A stretch of DNA of 64,000 bases from Geomonas azotofigens (GTDB lineage: Bacteria > Desulfobacterota > Desulfuromonadia > Geobacterales > Geobacteraceae): contig NZ_JAHLME010000002.1 of assembly GCF_018919395.1 (NCBI RefSeq), positions 846,182-910,181 on the forward strand, given 5' to 3'. This document shows, in pieces, positions 1 through 7,621 of this stretch (positions are counted from its first letter, which is position 1; every line of letters begins with the position of its first letter). The position numbers and the translations under genes were made by a program. A model generated the notes under the pieces. The model ran no database searches. It saw nothing but the letters and a program-made list of their open reading frames with translations, and had not been told where the DNA came from.

Positions 1-170
1 ATGGTCGACTGGTTGAGGGCGGCGCTCTCCATTTTTCGCGATGAGGATGTGTAGATGTGCAGCAGGTAGAGAAGCATGGCCCCGCTCCCCGCCAGGACGG
101 CGGAGGAAAGCATGTGGGCCTGTTTGAGGGCCGCGGTCATCGCGGCGTACAGTGGCAGAGAACGCATCAT
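1..170 (-). CDS. Hypothetical single-span membrane protein, C-terminus outside the window
   Basis: An open frame begins at an ATG ending at 170 (a second ATG follows at once) and runs off the left edge without a stop, giving at least 56 residues. It starts MMRSLPLY. A hydrophobic stretch at about residues 20-42 (HMLSSAVLAGSGAMLLYLL) would form one membrane helix. An AGGGA sequence four bases upstream could be the ribosome site. I do not recognise the family. It is transcribed in the same direction as the ccdA cluster, with about 210 bp between. Confidence 0.5.
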   Translation of the reverse strand, partial: MMRSLPLYAAMTAALKQAHMLSSAVLAGSGAMLLYLLHIYTSSSRKMESAALNQST

Positions 171-177
171 GGCATCC

Positions 178-388
178 CTAAACGCCGCCGAAATCGCTAC
201 GGGTATCGACGGCTGCAGAACCGCGGGCCCGATCGGGCCCAGCTACTTCGATTCGTCGCGTACGGGAATTGCTCGGATGCATCGGCGGCTGCAGGTTCCC
301 TCTCGCCCTGCCGATAGCGTATACACTATTCTCTTTAACAAGTAAACAGCAAAGGCGCTGCTCCGGCAGAAGCGCCCCGGCCCGACGG
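178..388. other. Intergenic region with candidate terminator
   Basis: No gene is supported here. On the minus strand, just after the ccdA stop, a GC-rich hairpin (GGCGCT / AGCGCC arms, about 355-380) precedes TTTGCTGTTT and could end the arsenic/thiol operon. An AT-rich stretch near 319-345 is a plausible promoter for the leftmost gene, but no clear -35/-10 pair is visible. Confidence 0.35.
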
Positions 389-1075
389 CTAGAACCCGTT
401 CCAGACCAGGTAGATGCCGACCAGGGCAACGATGGCGCCGCCGACCCGCTTGGACCAGGCCGAGAAGCTCAAAACTCCCCGCGCCGCGGCAAACGATTCC
501 ACGAAGCCGGTGAACGTGCCCGCCGCCAGCATCAGCATGCAATGCCCCACCGCGTAGGTGAACAGGAGCGCTACGCCGTAGAGGACCTCTCCCTTGGTGG
601 CGACGACGGTGAGCAGAACGACGAGGACGGGAGTGGCGCAGGGCGAGGAGACCACGCCGAAGAAAAGGCCCAGCAGGAAGGCGCCGATCGCTCCCCCCTG
701 CCTGGGCCGGTAGTCGAACCGCAGCGGCAGACGCACCTCGTAGAACCCCATGAGCTGCCCCCCCATCACCAGCGCAACGATCCCGGCAACGAGGTACCAC
801 CGGCCTCCCACCGTGCCGAACATGGTGCCGAACCACCCGGCGGCCGCGCCGAACGCGGTGAAGGTGAGCGAAAGCCCCACGACGAATGCCAGGGACAACG
901 TGAAGGCCCGACGGCGGTCGCCGTCGGCATAGCCGCCGACGAAACCGACCACGAGCGGAATGGTAGCCAGCACGCAGGGCGAGGCCGAAGACAGCACTCC
1001 CGCCAGGAACACCGCGCCGAAGGCGATCAGCGGGTAGGTCGAGACGATCAGCCCGACGTCGTCGAGGATGGTCAC
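389..1075 (-). CDS. ccdA: CcdA-family transmembrane thiol-disulfide transporter
   Basis: Polytopic protein of 228 residues with about six hydrophobic helices. CcdA/DsbD-beta proteins carry electrons from cytoplasmic thioredoxin across the inner membrane to exported thiol proteins. The two conserved redox cysteines, each followed by a small or proline-containing stretch, are visible as SPC34 in helix 1 and SPC146 in helix 4. Its start overlaps the stop of the exported thioredoxin-like gene by 4 bp (ATGA), so the two are translationally coupled. CcdA very likely reduces that protein's CIPC site. It is the last gene of the ArsR operon. Confidence 0.88.
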   Translation of the reverse strand: MTILDDVGLIVSTYPLIAFGAVFLAGVLSSASPCVLATIPLVVGFVGGYADGDRRRAFTLSLAFVVGLSLTFTAFGAAAGWFGTMFGTVGGRWYLVAGIVALVMGGQLMGFYEVRLPLRFDYRPRQGGAIGAFLLGLFFGVVSSPCATPVLVVLLTVVATKGEVLYGVALLFTYAVGHCMLMLAAGTFTGFVESFAAARGVLSFSAWSKRVGGAIVALVGIYLVWNGF

Positions 1076-1449
1076 CGCAGTCCCGCCGCCTTCAACTCTT
1101 TGACGATGTCCGCCTTCTCCAGCGCCCCGACGTGCCGCTTCACCTCGCGCCCCTTGGCGTCGAAGAAGATCTGGGTGGGAATCATCTGGATCCTGAACCG
1201 TTCCGCTGCGGCCTGGTCGGCGTGGACGTCGATGAAGAGCACCGATGCCTTGCCCCGGTACTCGGAAAAAAGCTGCTCAAGGACCGGGGCCATCTGCCGG
1301 CACGGGATGCAGGTGCGCGCCCCCAGGTCGATGACGGTCGGCTTCCCCGAGGCGAGCGCCTTGCGGATGACGGCGTCGGAAGCGGAGGGGAGCTCGGCAT
1401 GGGCGGTGGCGGCGACGAGGAGAGCTGCCGCGAGGATTAGCCGCCTCAT
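1072..1449 (-). CDS. Exported thioredoxin-fold protein (CIPC)
   Basis: 125 residues. It starts MRRLILAAALL with a short signal peptide ending near AHA-E19, followed by a thioredoxin fold with a C47-I-P-C50 active site in the sequence RTCIPCRQM and a cis-proline context IPTQIFF near residue 91. The predicted site of action is the periplasm. A longer frame exists upstream, but the ATG at 1449 fits the signal peptide and overlaps the preceding gene by 4 bp. The downstream overlap with ccdA makes CcdA its probable electron donor. Its target is unknown; a metal(loid)-exposed thiol protein or the permease itself is possible. Confidence 0.85.
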   Translation of the reverse strand: MRRLILAAALLVAATAHAELPSASDAVIRKALASGKPTVIDLGARTCIPCRQMAPVLEQLFSEYRGKASVLFIDVHADQAAAERFRIQMIPTQIFFDAKGREVKRHVGALEKADIVKELKAAGLR

Positions 1450-1676
1450 GACAGCAACCCGACGATCTCGGCGACCGTGGCCACCTTCCCCGAAACCTTC
1501 ACCTGCCCGTCGACGACCAGCGCCGGCGTGCTCATCACGCCGTACTTCATGATGGTGGGAATATCCTGGACCTTGACCACCTCGGCGCTCTTGCCGCTCT
1601 CCTGCAAGGCCTGTCTGGTGTTTTCGTAGAGCGTCGTGCACTTGGCGCAACCGGTTCCCAGCACTTCGATTTTCAT
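1446..1676 (-). CDS. Small cytoplasmic thioredoxin-like protein (CAKC)
   Basis: 76 residues with no signal peptide. It matches the thioredoxin_3 (TM0996/MTH895-like) family: MKIEVLGTGC10AKC13 at the start, PTIMKYGVMSTPALVVDG in the middle, and the cis-Pro motif TPA. Such proteins often follow ArsP/SO_0444-type permeases. The stop overlaps the start of the exported thioredoxin by 4 bp. A Shine-Dalgarno-like AAAAGGAG lies before the ATG. Inferred role: cytoplasmic thiol partner of the permease or carrier of reducing equivalents to CcdA. Confidence 0.85.
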   Translation of the reverse strand: MKIEVLGTGCAKCTTLYENTRQALQESGKSAEVVKVQDIPTIMKYGVMSTPALVVDGQVKVSGKVATVAEIVGLLS

Positions 1677-1688
1677 CGCAATCTCCTT

Positions 1689-2636
1689 TTACAGTATGGT
1701 GTTGAACAGATAACCGACCACGATGATGGCCACCGCGACGGTGCCGAAAAAGGTCGCCAGCAGTCTCGTCTTCAGGACGTTCTTCAGGATGACCGCCTCC
1801 GGAAAGGAGAGGGCCGTCACCGCCATCATGAAGGCCAGCACCGTGCCGATGGGGAGCCCTTTTTCCATGAGGGCCTGCACGATCGGGATGATGCCGGCCG
1901 CGTTGCTGTAGAGCGGCACGCCGATGATGACCGCGACCGGCACGGCCAACGGGTTGTCCCTCCCCGCGTAACGAAGGAGCAGGTCCTCCGGCGCATAGCC
2001 GTGGATGAAGGCCCCGAGGCCGATCCCCACGACGACGTACGGCCATATCTTCCTGAGCAGGCTGACGGTGTAGTCGCGCGCGTCGGCGAGCTTCTCCCTG
2101 AAGCTCCGCTCCTGTATCTCGGAGGCACCGACCTTGATCTCCCAGACATAGTCCTGGACATAGCGTTCCATCTCGAGCCTGCCGATCACGATGCCGGCCA
2201 GGATAGCCACCAACACCCCGGAAACGATGTAGATGGTCGCGATCTTCCAGCCGAACAGGCCCCACAGCATGATGAGCGCCACCTCGTTCACCATGGGCGA
2301 GGAGATAAGGAAGGAAAAGGTGACCCCGAGCGGGATGCCCGATTCGACGAAACCGATGAACAGGGGGACGGCCGAGCAGGAGCAAAACGGGGTGACTATG
2401 CCCAAAAGGGCGGCGAGGACGTTGCCGACGTACTCGCGATTGTGGGACAGGATGCGCCGGGTGCGCTCGGGCGAAAAGTAGGAGCGGATCACGGCGACGA
2501 CATAGACGATGGTGGTCAGCAGCAGGAATATCTTCACCGTGTCGTAGATGAAGAAGTCGAGCGCCTCCCCCAGGGGACTCCTGGGGTCCATCCCCAGCGT
2601 GGTGAAGACCAAGTCGTCAGCTAAATCCTTGAGCAT
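1689..2636 (-). CDS. ArsP/SO_0444-type permease (DUF318 family)
   Basis: 315-residue inner-membrane protein with about eight hydrophobic helices and a soluble loop near residues 150-205. The signature TPFC85SC87SAVP matches the CSC motif of the ArsP/SO_0444 permeases, a family that includes exporters of trivalent organoarsenicals. The neighbouring ArsR regulator and thiol-redox proteins support a metal(loid) efflux role. The real substrate (methylarsenite, arsenite, another thiophilic species) cannot be told from sequence. It lies 12 bp upstream of the small thioredoxin gene, in one operon. Confidence 0.85.
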   Translation of the reverse strand: MLKDLADDLVFTTLGMDPRSPLGEALDFFIYDTVKIFLLLTTIVYVVAVIRSYFSPERTRRILSHNREYVGNVLAALLGIVTPFCSCSAVPLFIGFVESGIPLGVTFSFLISSPMVNEVALIMLWGLFGWKIATIYIVSGVLVAILAGIVIGRLEMERYVQDYVWEIKVGASEIQERSFREKLADARDYTVSLLRKIWPYVVVGIGLGAFIHGYAPEDLLLRYAGRDNPLAVPVAVIIGVPLYSNAAGIIPIVQALMEKGLPIGTVLAFMMAVTALSFPEAVILKNVLKTRLLATFFGTVAVAIIVVGYLFNTIL

Positions 2637-2770
2637 CTACAATCCTTGCCGCCCCCATCGGATCGGAATCCGCAGGCTCGTGACGGACGGGGGCCTCGCC
2701 CCGGAATGGTACGAGCTCGCGGCGGCAGTTCCTTCCATCCGGATTAACGGATACGTGGGGGCAAAAAAAA

Positions 2771-3109
2771 TCAGGCGCAGCTGGCGCCTTCGGAAAACGA
2801 GGCGAGTCTCCTGATGTCGTCAGCGATGGCCGGGATTTCCGGAAGCCGGGCGCGGAGCACCTCGGCAATGTCGTGCTGCAGCGCGTTGTCGGTGGAGATG
2901 GAGTAATAGATCCAGACCCCTACCCTCCTGTCGATGACCCACCCTGCCCCTTTCAGGTAGGCGAGATGCCTGGACACCGTGGACTGGGGCAACTGCAGCG
3001 TCGCGGTCAGGTCGCAGACGCAAAGTTCTCCGGCGCTGAGCAGGAGCGCCAGGAGCCGGAGTCGCGTTTCGTCGGCGAGCGCCTTTAATTGTTGCATCTG
3101 TTTTTTCAT
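2771..3109 (-). CDS. arsR: ArsR/SmtB-family transcriptional repressor
   Basis: 112 residues with a winged helix. The metal-site motif ELC30VC32DL lies at the start of the DNA-recognition region, with recognition helix STVSRHLAYL and wing GVWIYYS; C111 near the end could add a third thiol. Family members release DNA on binding As(III)/Sb(III) or similar. I choose the ATG at 3109 (MKKQMQQL), not 3118: the -10 box TATAAT occupies 3117-3122, so the upstream ATG lies inside the promoter. It is the first gene of the operon and probably self-repressed. Confidence 0.9.
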   Translation of the reverse strand: MKKQMQQLKALADETRLRLLALLLSAGELCVCDLTATLQLPQSTVSRHLAYLKGAGWVIDRRVGVWIYYSISTDNALQHDIAEVLRARLPEIPAIADDIRRLASFSEGASCA

Positions 3110-3116
3110 GGCTGAC

Positions 3117-3144
3117 ATTATATCCGGATATCCGAATATGTCAA
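3117..3144 (-). promoter_or_regulatory. arsR promoter with operator in the spacer; likely leaderless
   Basis: On the minus strand TTGACA (3139-3144), a 16-bp spacer and TATAAT (3117-3122) form a consensus sigma-70 promoter. The spacer is almost filled by a near-palindrome centred on CGGATATCCG (3120-3139), which is a natural ArsR operator. Only seven bases separate TATAAT from the ATG at 3109, so transcription would start at or next to the A of the start codon. No Shine-Dalgarno is present. Confidence 0.8.
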
Positions 3145-3258
3145 CACAAGGTCATCACTTCGCCCCGCCGCCCGCGTTTCCACCATTGTCCTGCGAGACG
3201 TTGGCAACCTTTTTGAGCGTGAACGCTGCCCCCCCCAAGATGTCGCGATCTTTTGGCG

Positions 3259-3773
3259 CTTAAACTTATCTTATCGCTGTTTGAAAAAATCTTTTTGAAG
3301 TTCGAGCGCCGGTTTGTGGAATTGAAACTCCGCTTCGTGACGTTGTCGCGAAATTTTTGCGCTTAAACTCATCTCACCGAGGTTTGAAAAAATCTTTTTG
3401 GAGTTCGAGCGTCGGTTTGCGAGTTTGAAATTTCGATTTGCGAAGTTGTCGTGAACTTTTTGCGTTTAAACTCATCTGACCGAGGTTTGAAAAAATCTTT
3501 TTGGAGTTCGAGCGTCCATTTCAGAATTTGAAATTTCGATTCGTGAAGTCGTCGCGAACTTTTTGCGCTTAAACTCATCTGACCGAGATTTGAAAAAATC
3601 TTTTTGGAGTTCGAGCGTCGTTTTTTGAAATTGAAACTTCGATCCGTGAAGTTGGCGCTAACTTTTTGAGTTTAAACGTATCTTACCGAGGTATGAAAAT
3701 ATCTTTTTGAAGTTGAAACGCCGATTCGTGAAATTGAAACTTCGATTGATGAAGTTGTCAAAAACTTTCCGCG
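3259..3773. repeat. Five tandem copies of a 103-bp repeat
   Basis: Copies begin at 3259, 3362, 3465, 3568 and 3671, each exactly 103 bp long, and a decaying sixth copy starts at 3774. Each unit has a TTAAACTCATCT start, a conserved block TTTGAAAAAATCTTTTTGGAG, a GTTCGAGCG block, a TTGAAATTTCGATT block and an AACTTTTTGCG end. The inner copies (2-4) are most alike and the outer ones have diverged. The period is not a multiple of three and all frames are broken, so it is not coding. A- and T-tracts recur in phase with the unit, suggesting curved DNA. Confidence 0.93.
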
Positions 3774-3850
3774 CGTGCACGTATCTTCAGAAGATTGGCG
3801 CTTCATTTGGGTATTGAAAGGCGTGTGGAAACAAGGAGGGAGGGGGCGAA

Positions 3851-3884
3851 GCTTCGGCCTGCCGAGGTGGCGGCAGGCCGAAGC
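3851..3884. repeat. Perfect 13-bp hairpin
   Basis: Arms GCTTCGGCCTGCC (3851-3863) and GGCAGGCCGAAGC (3872-3884) with an 8-base loop. It lies just past the stop of the convergent-side FN3-like gene at 3903. No T-run follows on either strand, so it is either a non-canonical terminator or a dispersed GC-rich hairpin repeat. Confidence 0.6.
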
Positions 3885-3902
3885 GGTGGGATGGGGTAAG
3901 GT

Positions 3903-4574
3903 TCACAAAACGATGATGGAAACCGGCTGGGACCAAGGTCCCAGCCCCTCCGGGCGATCGGTCCTCATCCTCACGTAGTACTTGTTCGCCGGTTCGAGGT
4001 TCCTTTGGAGGATCCTGCCGCAACTCGAGTAATGCCCGCCTGGGTTGTACCAGCTCTCTTCCGAAGTGGGCTCCCCCTTGCAGAGATTGATCATGTACGG
4101 CCCCCCGCCCCGCACATGACGGCCCATAATTATGATCGCCCCCGACTCGTTTCTGACCCGTTTCAGCTCCAGGCGTATCTCGACCTGTTGCGGAGACAGC
4201 TGTTTGCGGGAACTCTTCTGGTAAGTCTCCTTGATGGGCAGGTTCAAGGCACGGAGGATGCCGGGGTCCTTCAGGTGGATCGCAATGGTCTTAACGTAGC
4301 TGACGGAGGCGTGCATTTCGAGCTCCGAGAGATCCCGAATTGCCTGGCGCTTTTTCTGGAGCAGGGTGTCACCGCGGTCTGCCCCAACGCTCAGTTCTTT
4401 CATGGTTGTCACATGATCCCGGAACCTCTGCCCGGGGTGGATGTGTGCCGGCCGGTTCTCGTTGTACAGCTGACAGGCATCGAGTGCATCCGCAAAACCG
4501 TGAAGGATTACAAAGTATTGGGGGAAAGGCTGCCTTCGCAAATTCAATTCCACGATGTCGTACTGGTGGGGCAT
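3903..4574 (-). CDS. Hypothetical protein with fibronectin-like C-terminus
   Basis: 223 residues with no signal peptide or membrane helix. The ATG at 4574 has an excellent GGAGGTGCCC site; the slightly upstream GTG would overlap it. The last 35 residues (NLEPANKYYVRMRTDRPEG, then LGPWSQPVSIIVL) look like the closing strands of a fibronectin type III domain. The middle is helical and charged (residues 75-130). This resembles lineage-restricted Geobacter proteins of unknown role. It stands alone between the repeat array and a region of about 400 bp without genes. Confidence 0.7.
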   Translation of the reverse strand: MPHQYDIVELNLRRQPFPQYFVILHGFADALDACQLYNENRPAHIHPGQRFRDHVTTMKELSVGADRGDTLLQKKRQAIRDLSELEMHASVSYVKTIAIHLKDPGILRALNLPIKETYQKSSRKQLSPQQVEIRLELKRVRNESGAIIIMGRHVRGGGPYMINLCKGEPTSEESWYNPGGHYSSCGRILQRNLEPANKYYVRMRTDRPEGLGPWSQPVSIIVL

Positions 4575-4865
4575 GGGCACCTCCGTTCAAATTTATTAAC
4601 AGCCGCCAAGTTTTATTAGCAGATGCCAATATATCCGATCTCGCAGGCGTGTCAAGAAACGGAGCAGCACCGGGTCGTTTTTCCCTTAAGCCGAGCATCG
4701 GGCCGGAGCAAATCGCCTGCGCCCAACGCACTCCGGCAGCTTCAGCCCCCCGTCCCCGTCTTTGTGTGCGTACGAGATCCTGCGCCCCCTTGGCGGTCAT
4801 CAACGCGTTACTCCGCCCATTCATCCTCTTCATCCATGTCAAGACCGGTACTGCGTGAAGTTATG

Positions 4866-4903
4866 CACTGCGACCTTGCAATTCGCAGTGTTTCATCTAT
4901 AGT
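4866..4903 (+). promoter_or_regulatory. Promoter with perfect inverted-repeat operator
   Basis: TTGCAA (4876-4881), 16 bp, then TATAGT (4898-4903) gives a sigma-70-like promoter for the secreted Cys/His-rich protein. A perfect 8-bp inverted repeat, CACTGCGA (4866-4873) and TCGCAGTG (4883-4890), brackets the -35 box, as expected for a dimeric repressor or activator. The rest of 4575-4860 holds no gene I can support. Confidence 0.6.
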
Positions 4904-4974
4904 ACGAAAACGCACAAGCTGAAGCGTTTTTAACAGTGGTGCCCATTACGAGCAAGGATGATCGTGACCATCTT

Positions 4975-5304
4975 ATGAAAGTGGTATCTGTCATACTGAT
5001 CATAGCCTACCTGTTGCTTCCCGCCCTCTGCTTCGGGCATCCCTGCGACGAGTTTTCAGCACATGCCGATCATAGTAGCATCGAGATTACCCAGTGCGAT
5101 GAAAGCCCAGGGGACCATTCCGACAATTGCGAAACCGCCTGCTGCTGTGCTGGCCACGTCCCTACATCCTTGATCCATCCCCCCTACTTCGACATCACCG
5201 ACCATCCTCTGTCCAAAGAACCCTATCTGGCCCTGCCACGCATGCTGGACAAGATATTCGTCCCTCCGGAAAATCACGCCGCAGTCGCACGCCATCACTG
5301 TTAA
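4975..5304 (+). CDS. Secreted Cys/His-rich small protein
   Basis: 109 residues from the ATG at 4975, chosen because it opens directly into a signal peptide (MKVVSVILIIAYLLLPALCFG). A longer GTG start at 4936 would put charged residues before it. The mature part is rich in Cys, His and acidic residues: GHPCDEFSAHADH, then CDESPGDHSDNCETACCCAGH. This suggests periplasmic metal binding. Such proteins commonly accompany heavy-metal efflux genes, but no efflux pump is adjacent here. The operator-bearing promoter upstream suggests inducible expression. Function not established. Confidence 0.7.
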   Translation: MKVVSVILIIAYLLLPALCFGHPCDEFSAHADHSSIEITQCDESPGDHSDNCETACCCAGHVPTSLIHPPYFDITDHPLSKEPYLALPRMLDKIFVPPENHAAVARHHC

Positions 5305-5482
5305 GAACCCCTCTTGTTGCTACGCCCGTTTTGCCGAAAGCATCACAGGCAGTAAAACCACATCAAACCGCTGAATACCGGCTGTCCTCGGCAACGCGTT
5401 CCTTGCTATTAGGCATCAGTGGCGCGAGTAAGCCGAAAAGTCTTTATGGGATTGACAGCAGGTAACAACTAGGAGAGAACGT

Positions 5483-5770
5483 ATGAAATGCCCGATATGT
5501 CCAGGAGTCGAACTCAAAATAGCTGAGCGCCAGGGAGTGGAAATCGATTACTGCCCCGAATGCCGGGGTGTCTGGCTTGACCGGGGAGAACTGGATAAGA
5601 TCATCGACCGATCATTTGCGCCGGCAACAACCAGTGCTCCAGTGGAACAACAGAATTACCAAGCGCCATCACATCGGCAGCATCATAGGGAAGACCATCA
5701 TGATGGCCACGGCTATCAGCAAAGTGGCTATCACAAGAGAAAATCATGGCTGTCTGAGTTGTTTGATTAG
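5483..5770 (+). CDS. TFIIB-type zinc-ribbon protein
   Basis: 95 residues. The N-terminal half is a zf-TFIIB domain: MKC3PIC6 and C24PEC27 with the family signature CRGVWLDRGELDKI. The C-terminal part is low-complexity and His/Gln-rich (HRQHHREDHHDGHGYQQ, about residues 66-85) and ends KSWLSELFD, a tail shared by many members of this family. GGAGAGAA precedes the ATG. The role is unknown; the family is widespread, cytoplasmic and predicted to bind zinc. The His-rich linker may add metal binding. Confidence 0.85.
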   Translation: MKCPICPGVELKIAERQGVEIDYCPECRGVWLDRGELDKIIDRSFAPATTSAPVEQQNYQAPSHRQHHREDHHDGHGYQQSGYHKRKSWLSELFD

Positions 5771-5886
5771 CGGTTTATTCTAACCGAGTCAGGCTTGCGC
5801 TGTTGCAAGGTCCGTTGTCAGTTCAAGGTTGCAACATCGCAAGCCTGGCCACAGATTCTCCCATCGTCCTCAAAAAACATCATACT

Positions 5887-6318
5887 TTAGGGCACAGTCC
5901 AGTCGAAACTCTGCATCCAGTTCACGCCACCGTCACCGCCATCGGAGCCGTTGTACTTGTAGGTGAACTTCAGCTGCATGCCTGGCTCCACAGGAACCGC
6001 AAGCTTGACGCTGAAGGGAAAGGTCCCGTCCTGCCTGACCTGGCGCGGGATGACGAAGCAGACGTTGCGTGCTCTTGTTTCCCCTGCGGCATCGACTGCC
6101 GCGATCCAGATCTCGATCCCTTCCATGAAGGCGTAGCGGAGATTTTTCCCCACCCCCTCGACAACCGTCTCCATTCCCGCCTGCTTCAATTCCCACGCCA
6201 AGGCCAGGTCGAACTGCGAATAGCTAAACGGCAGGGACGCGAAGCGCTCGCCGTTCACATCGCTGTGCGTCGTGTTACCGCTGAAGATGGTGGAGAGAAA
6301 TAGCCAAAGCTTTCGCAT
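5887..6318 (-). CDS. Conserved hypothetical protein
   Basis: 143 residues, soluble and mostly beta by appearance, without a clear signal peptide (the start MRKLWLFLSTIFSG is hydrophobic but short). Notable stretches are FDLALAWELKQAGMETVVEG and VEPGMQLKFTYKYNGSDGGDGGVNW. No family recognised. An upstream AGGTACAG could be the ribosome site. It is monocistronic, in the same orientation as the transporter to its right. Confidence 0.6.
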   Translation of the reverse strand: MRKLWLFLSTIFSGNTTHSDVNGERFASLPFSYSQFDLALAWELKQAGMETVVEGVGKNLRYAFMEGIEIWIAAVDAAGETRARNVCFVIPRQVRQDGTFPFSVKLAVPVEPGMQLKFTYKYNGSDGGDGGVNWMQSFDWTVP

Positions 6319-6359
6319 TTATCTGTACCTCCGAGGTACACGACGATGGTAACTGGCCC

Positions 6360-6485
6360 TTACCCCTTAAGATTCTTATTGGCGAGGAACCGGTACAGCG
6401 GAACCGGCATGAAGACCTTGCCGATTCTCCGGGAGAGATAAGCCGCCAGCAGGAAGGGAATGATGAGGATGTGCTCGTCGGTCAT
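6360..6485 (-). CDS. Possible 41-residue membrane-associated peptide
   Basis: A short frame starts at an ATG six bases past the stop of the DMT transporter: MTDEHILIIPFLLAAYLSRR, then a basic tail ending NKNLKG. It has one amphipathic/hydrophobic segment and could be translated by coupling with the transporter. There is no strong Shine-Dalgarno of its own. It may instead be chance. Confidence 0.35.
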   Translation of the reverse strand: MTDEHILIIPFLLAAYLSRRIGKVFMPVPLYRFLANKNLKG

Positions 6486-6490
6486 CACGT

Positions 6491-7408
6491 TCACGCCGTC
6501 TTGGCGCTGCTCCTTACTTGGATGACAAAATTGCAGAGTTCCGAGCAGAGGATGCCGGCCAGCATCAGGGCACAGCCTAACAACCCGCGGGATCCCAGCA
6601 CCTCGCCAAGGAAGAACCACCCCCAGGTAGCGGCGAACACACCCTCGGCGCTCAGGATCACCGCCGTGTGCGCGGGATGTGCATCGCGCTGCGCCACCAC
6701 CTGCATGGTGTAGGCAAAGCCCACGGAGATCAGGCCGCCGTAGAGGATGGGACGCCAGGCCGCAACCACCGTAGTGAGCGTCATGGACTCGAAGACGAAC
6801 GCGGTGATAAGGCTCAGGACTGAGCAGACCGCGAACTGCAGGGCGGAAAGCTTGAAGGGGTCCAGGCGCGGAGAGAGCCAGCCGATCAGGAGCACGTGCC
6901 CCGCCCAGAAAACGGCACCGATCAGCTCCAAAAGATCACCGATGCCGATGGTGAAGTGGTCGGTGACGCTCAGAAAGAAAAGTCCGGCGGCAGCGAGGAC
7001 GGCGCCGAGCCAGGTGCCGATGCTGGGCCGCTGTCCCCAGAAGGTTCCCAGCAGAGGAACGAGGACCACGTAAAGTCCGGTGATGAAACCGGCGTTACCC
7101 GCCGTGGTGTAGGCTATGCCGACCTGCTGCAGCGAAGCCCCCATGAAGAGCGCGCCTCCCGCCATCAGTCCGCCGTGAATCAGCGCGCGGGTACTGGCTT
7201 GCGGCAGGCTGCCGTGGTAGGGTCCCAGCCGGCGCCGATTCAGATACACCAGGGGGAGCAAAGAGAGGCTCCCCAGCGCGAAGCGGACGCCGTTGTAGGA
7301 AAACGGCCCCAGGAAATCGAGTCCCTTGCGCTGCGCGACGAACCCGCCGCCCCAGATGGCGGCGATCAGGAGGAGTAGGAGATCGGACTTGATGGTTTTG
7401 GCCTGCAT
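6491..7408 (-). CDS. DMT-superfamily (EamA/RhaT) transporter
   Basis: 305 residues with ten predicted transmembrane helices arranged as two EamA repeats (about residues 8-145 and 155-290), the layout of drug/metabolite exporters. The family start AAIWGGGFVAQRKGLD is typical. Substrates range over amino acids and metabolites and cannot be assigned here. It is transcribed alone or with the small downstream frame. GGAACATC precedes the ATG but is a weak ribosome site. Confidence 0.85.
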   Translation of the reverse strand: MQAKTIKSDLLLLLIAAIWGGGFVAQRKGLDFLGPFSYNGVRFALGSLSLLPLVYLNRRRLGPYHGSLPQASTRALIHGGLMAGGALFMGASLQQVGIAYTTAGNAGFITGLYVVLVPLLGTFWGQRPSIGTWLGAVLAAAGLFFLSVTDHFTIGIGDLLELIGAVFWAGHVLLIGWLSPRLDPFKLSALQFAVCSVLSLITAFVFESMTLTTVVAAWRPILYGGLISVGFAYTMQVVAQRDAHPAHTAVILSAEGVFAATWGWFFLGEVLGSRGLLGCALMLAGILCSELCNFVIQVRSSAKTA

Positions 7409-7621
7409 GATGTTCCTTAAGCGGTAAGTGGTGTCGCGCGGCGCGGTCGGCCAGTGTCACCGCTTTTGCCTGGAAAGTCAAGGGGGACCGGGAGGGACAT
7501 CGAGAGAATCAGAAGGGCTTTATTCGGAAGGCTTGGCCGGAGCCGTTTTGTATTTTTCAAAGACGACGGCCTTGGCGTCATCGGTGAAACCGAGATAGGT
7601 AATTAACTTCCAGGGGAGGTA

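Noticed and set aside
269-1552. 427-residue plus-strand frame
   Set aside because: It is antisense to ccdA and the thioredoxin genes, which have clear families; composition is Arg/Pro-rich as in GC-rich shadow frames.
3369-3578. Minus frame within the 103-bp array
   Set aside because: The period is not a multiple of three, so the frame shifts from copy to copy; no ribosome site.
3259-3773. CRISPR array
   Set aside because: The whole 103-bp unit is repeated, without short repeats separated by unique spacers, and no cas gene is nearby.
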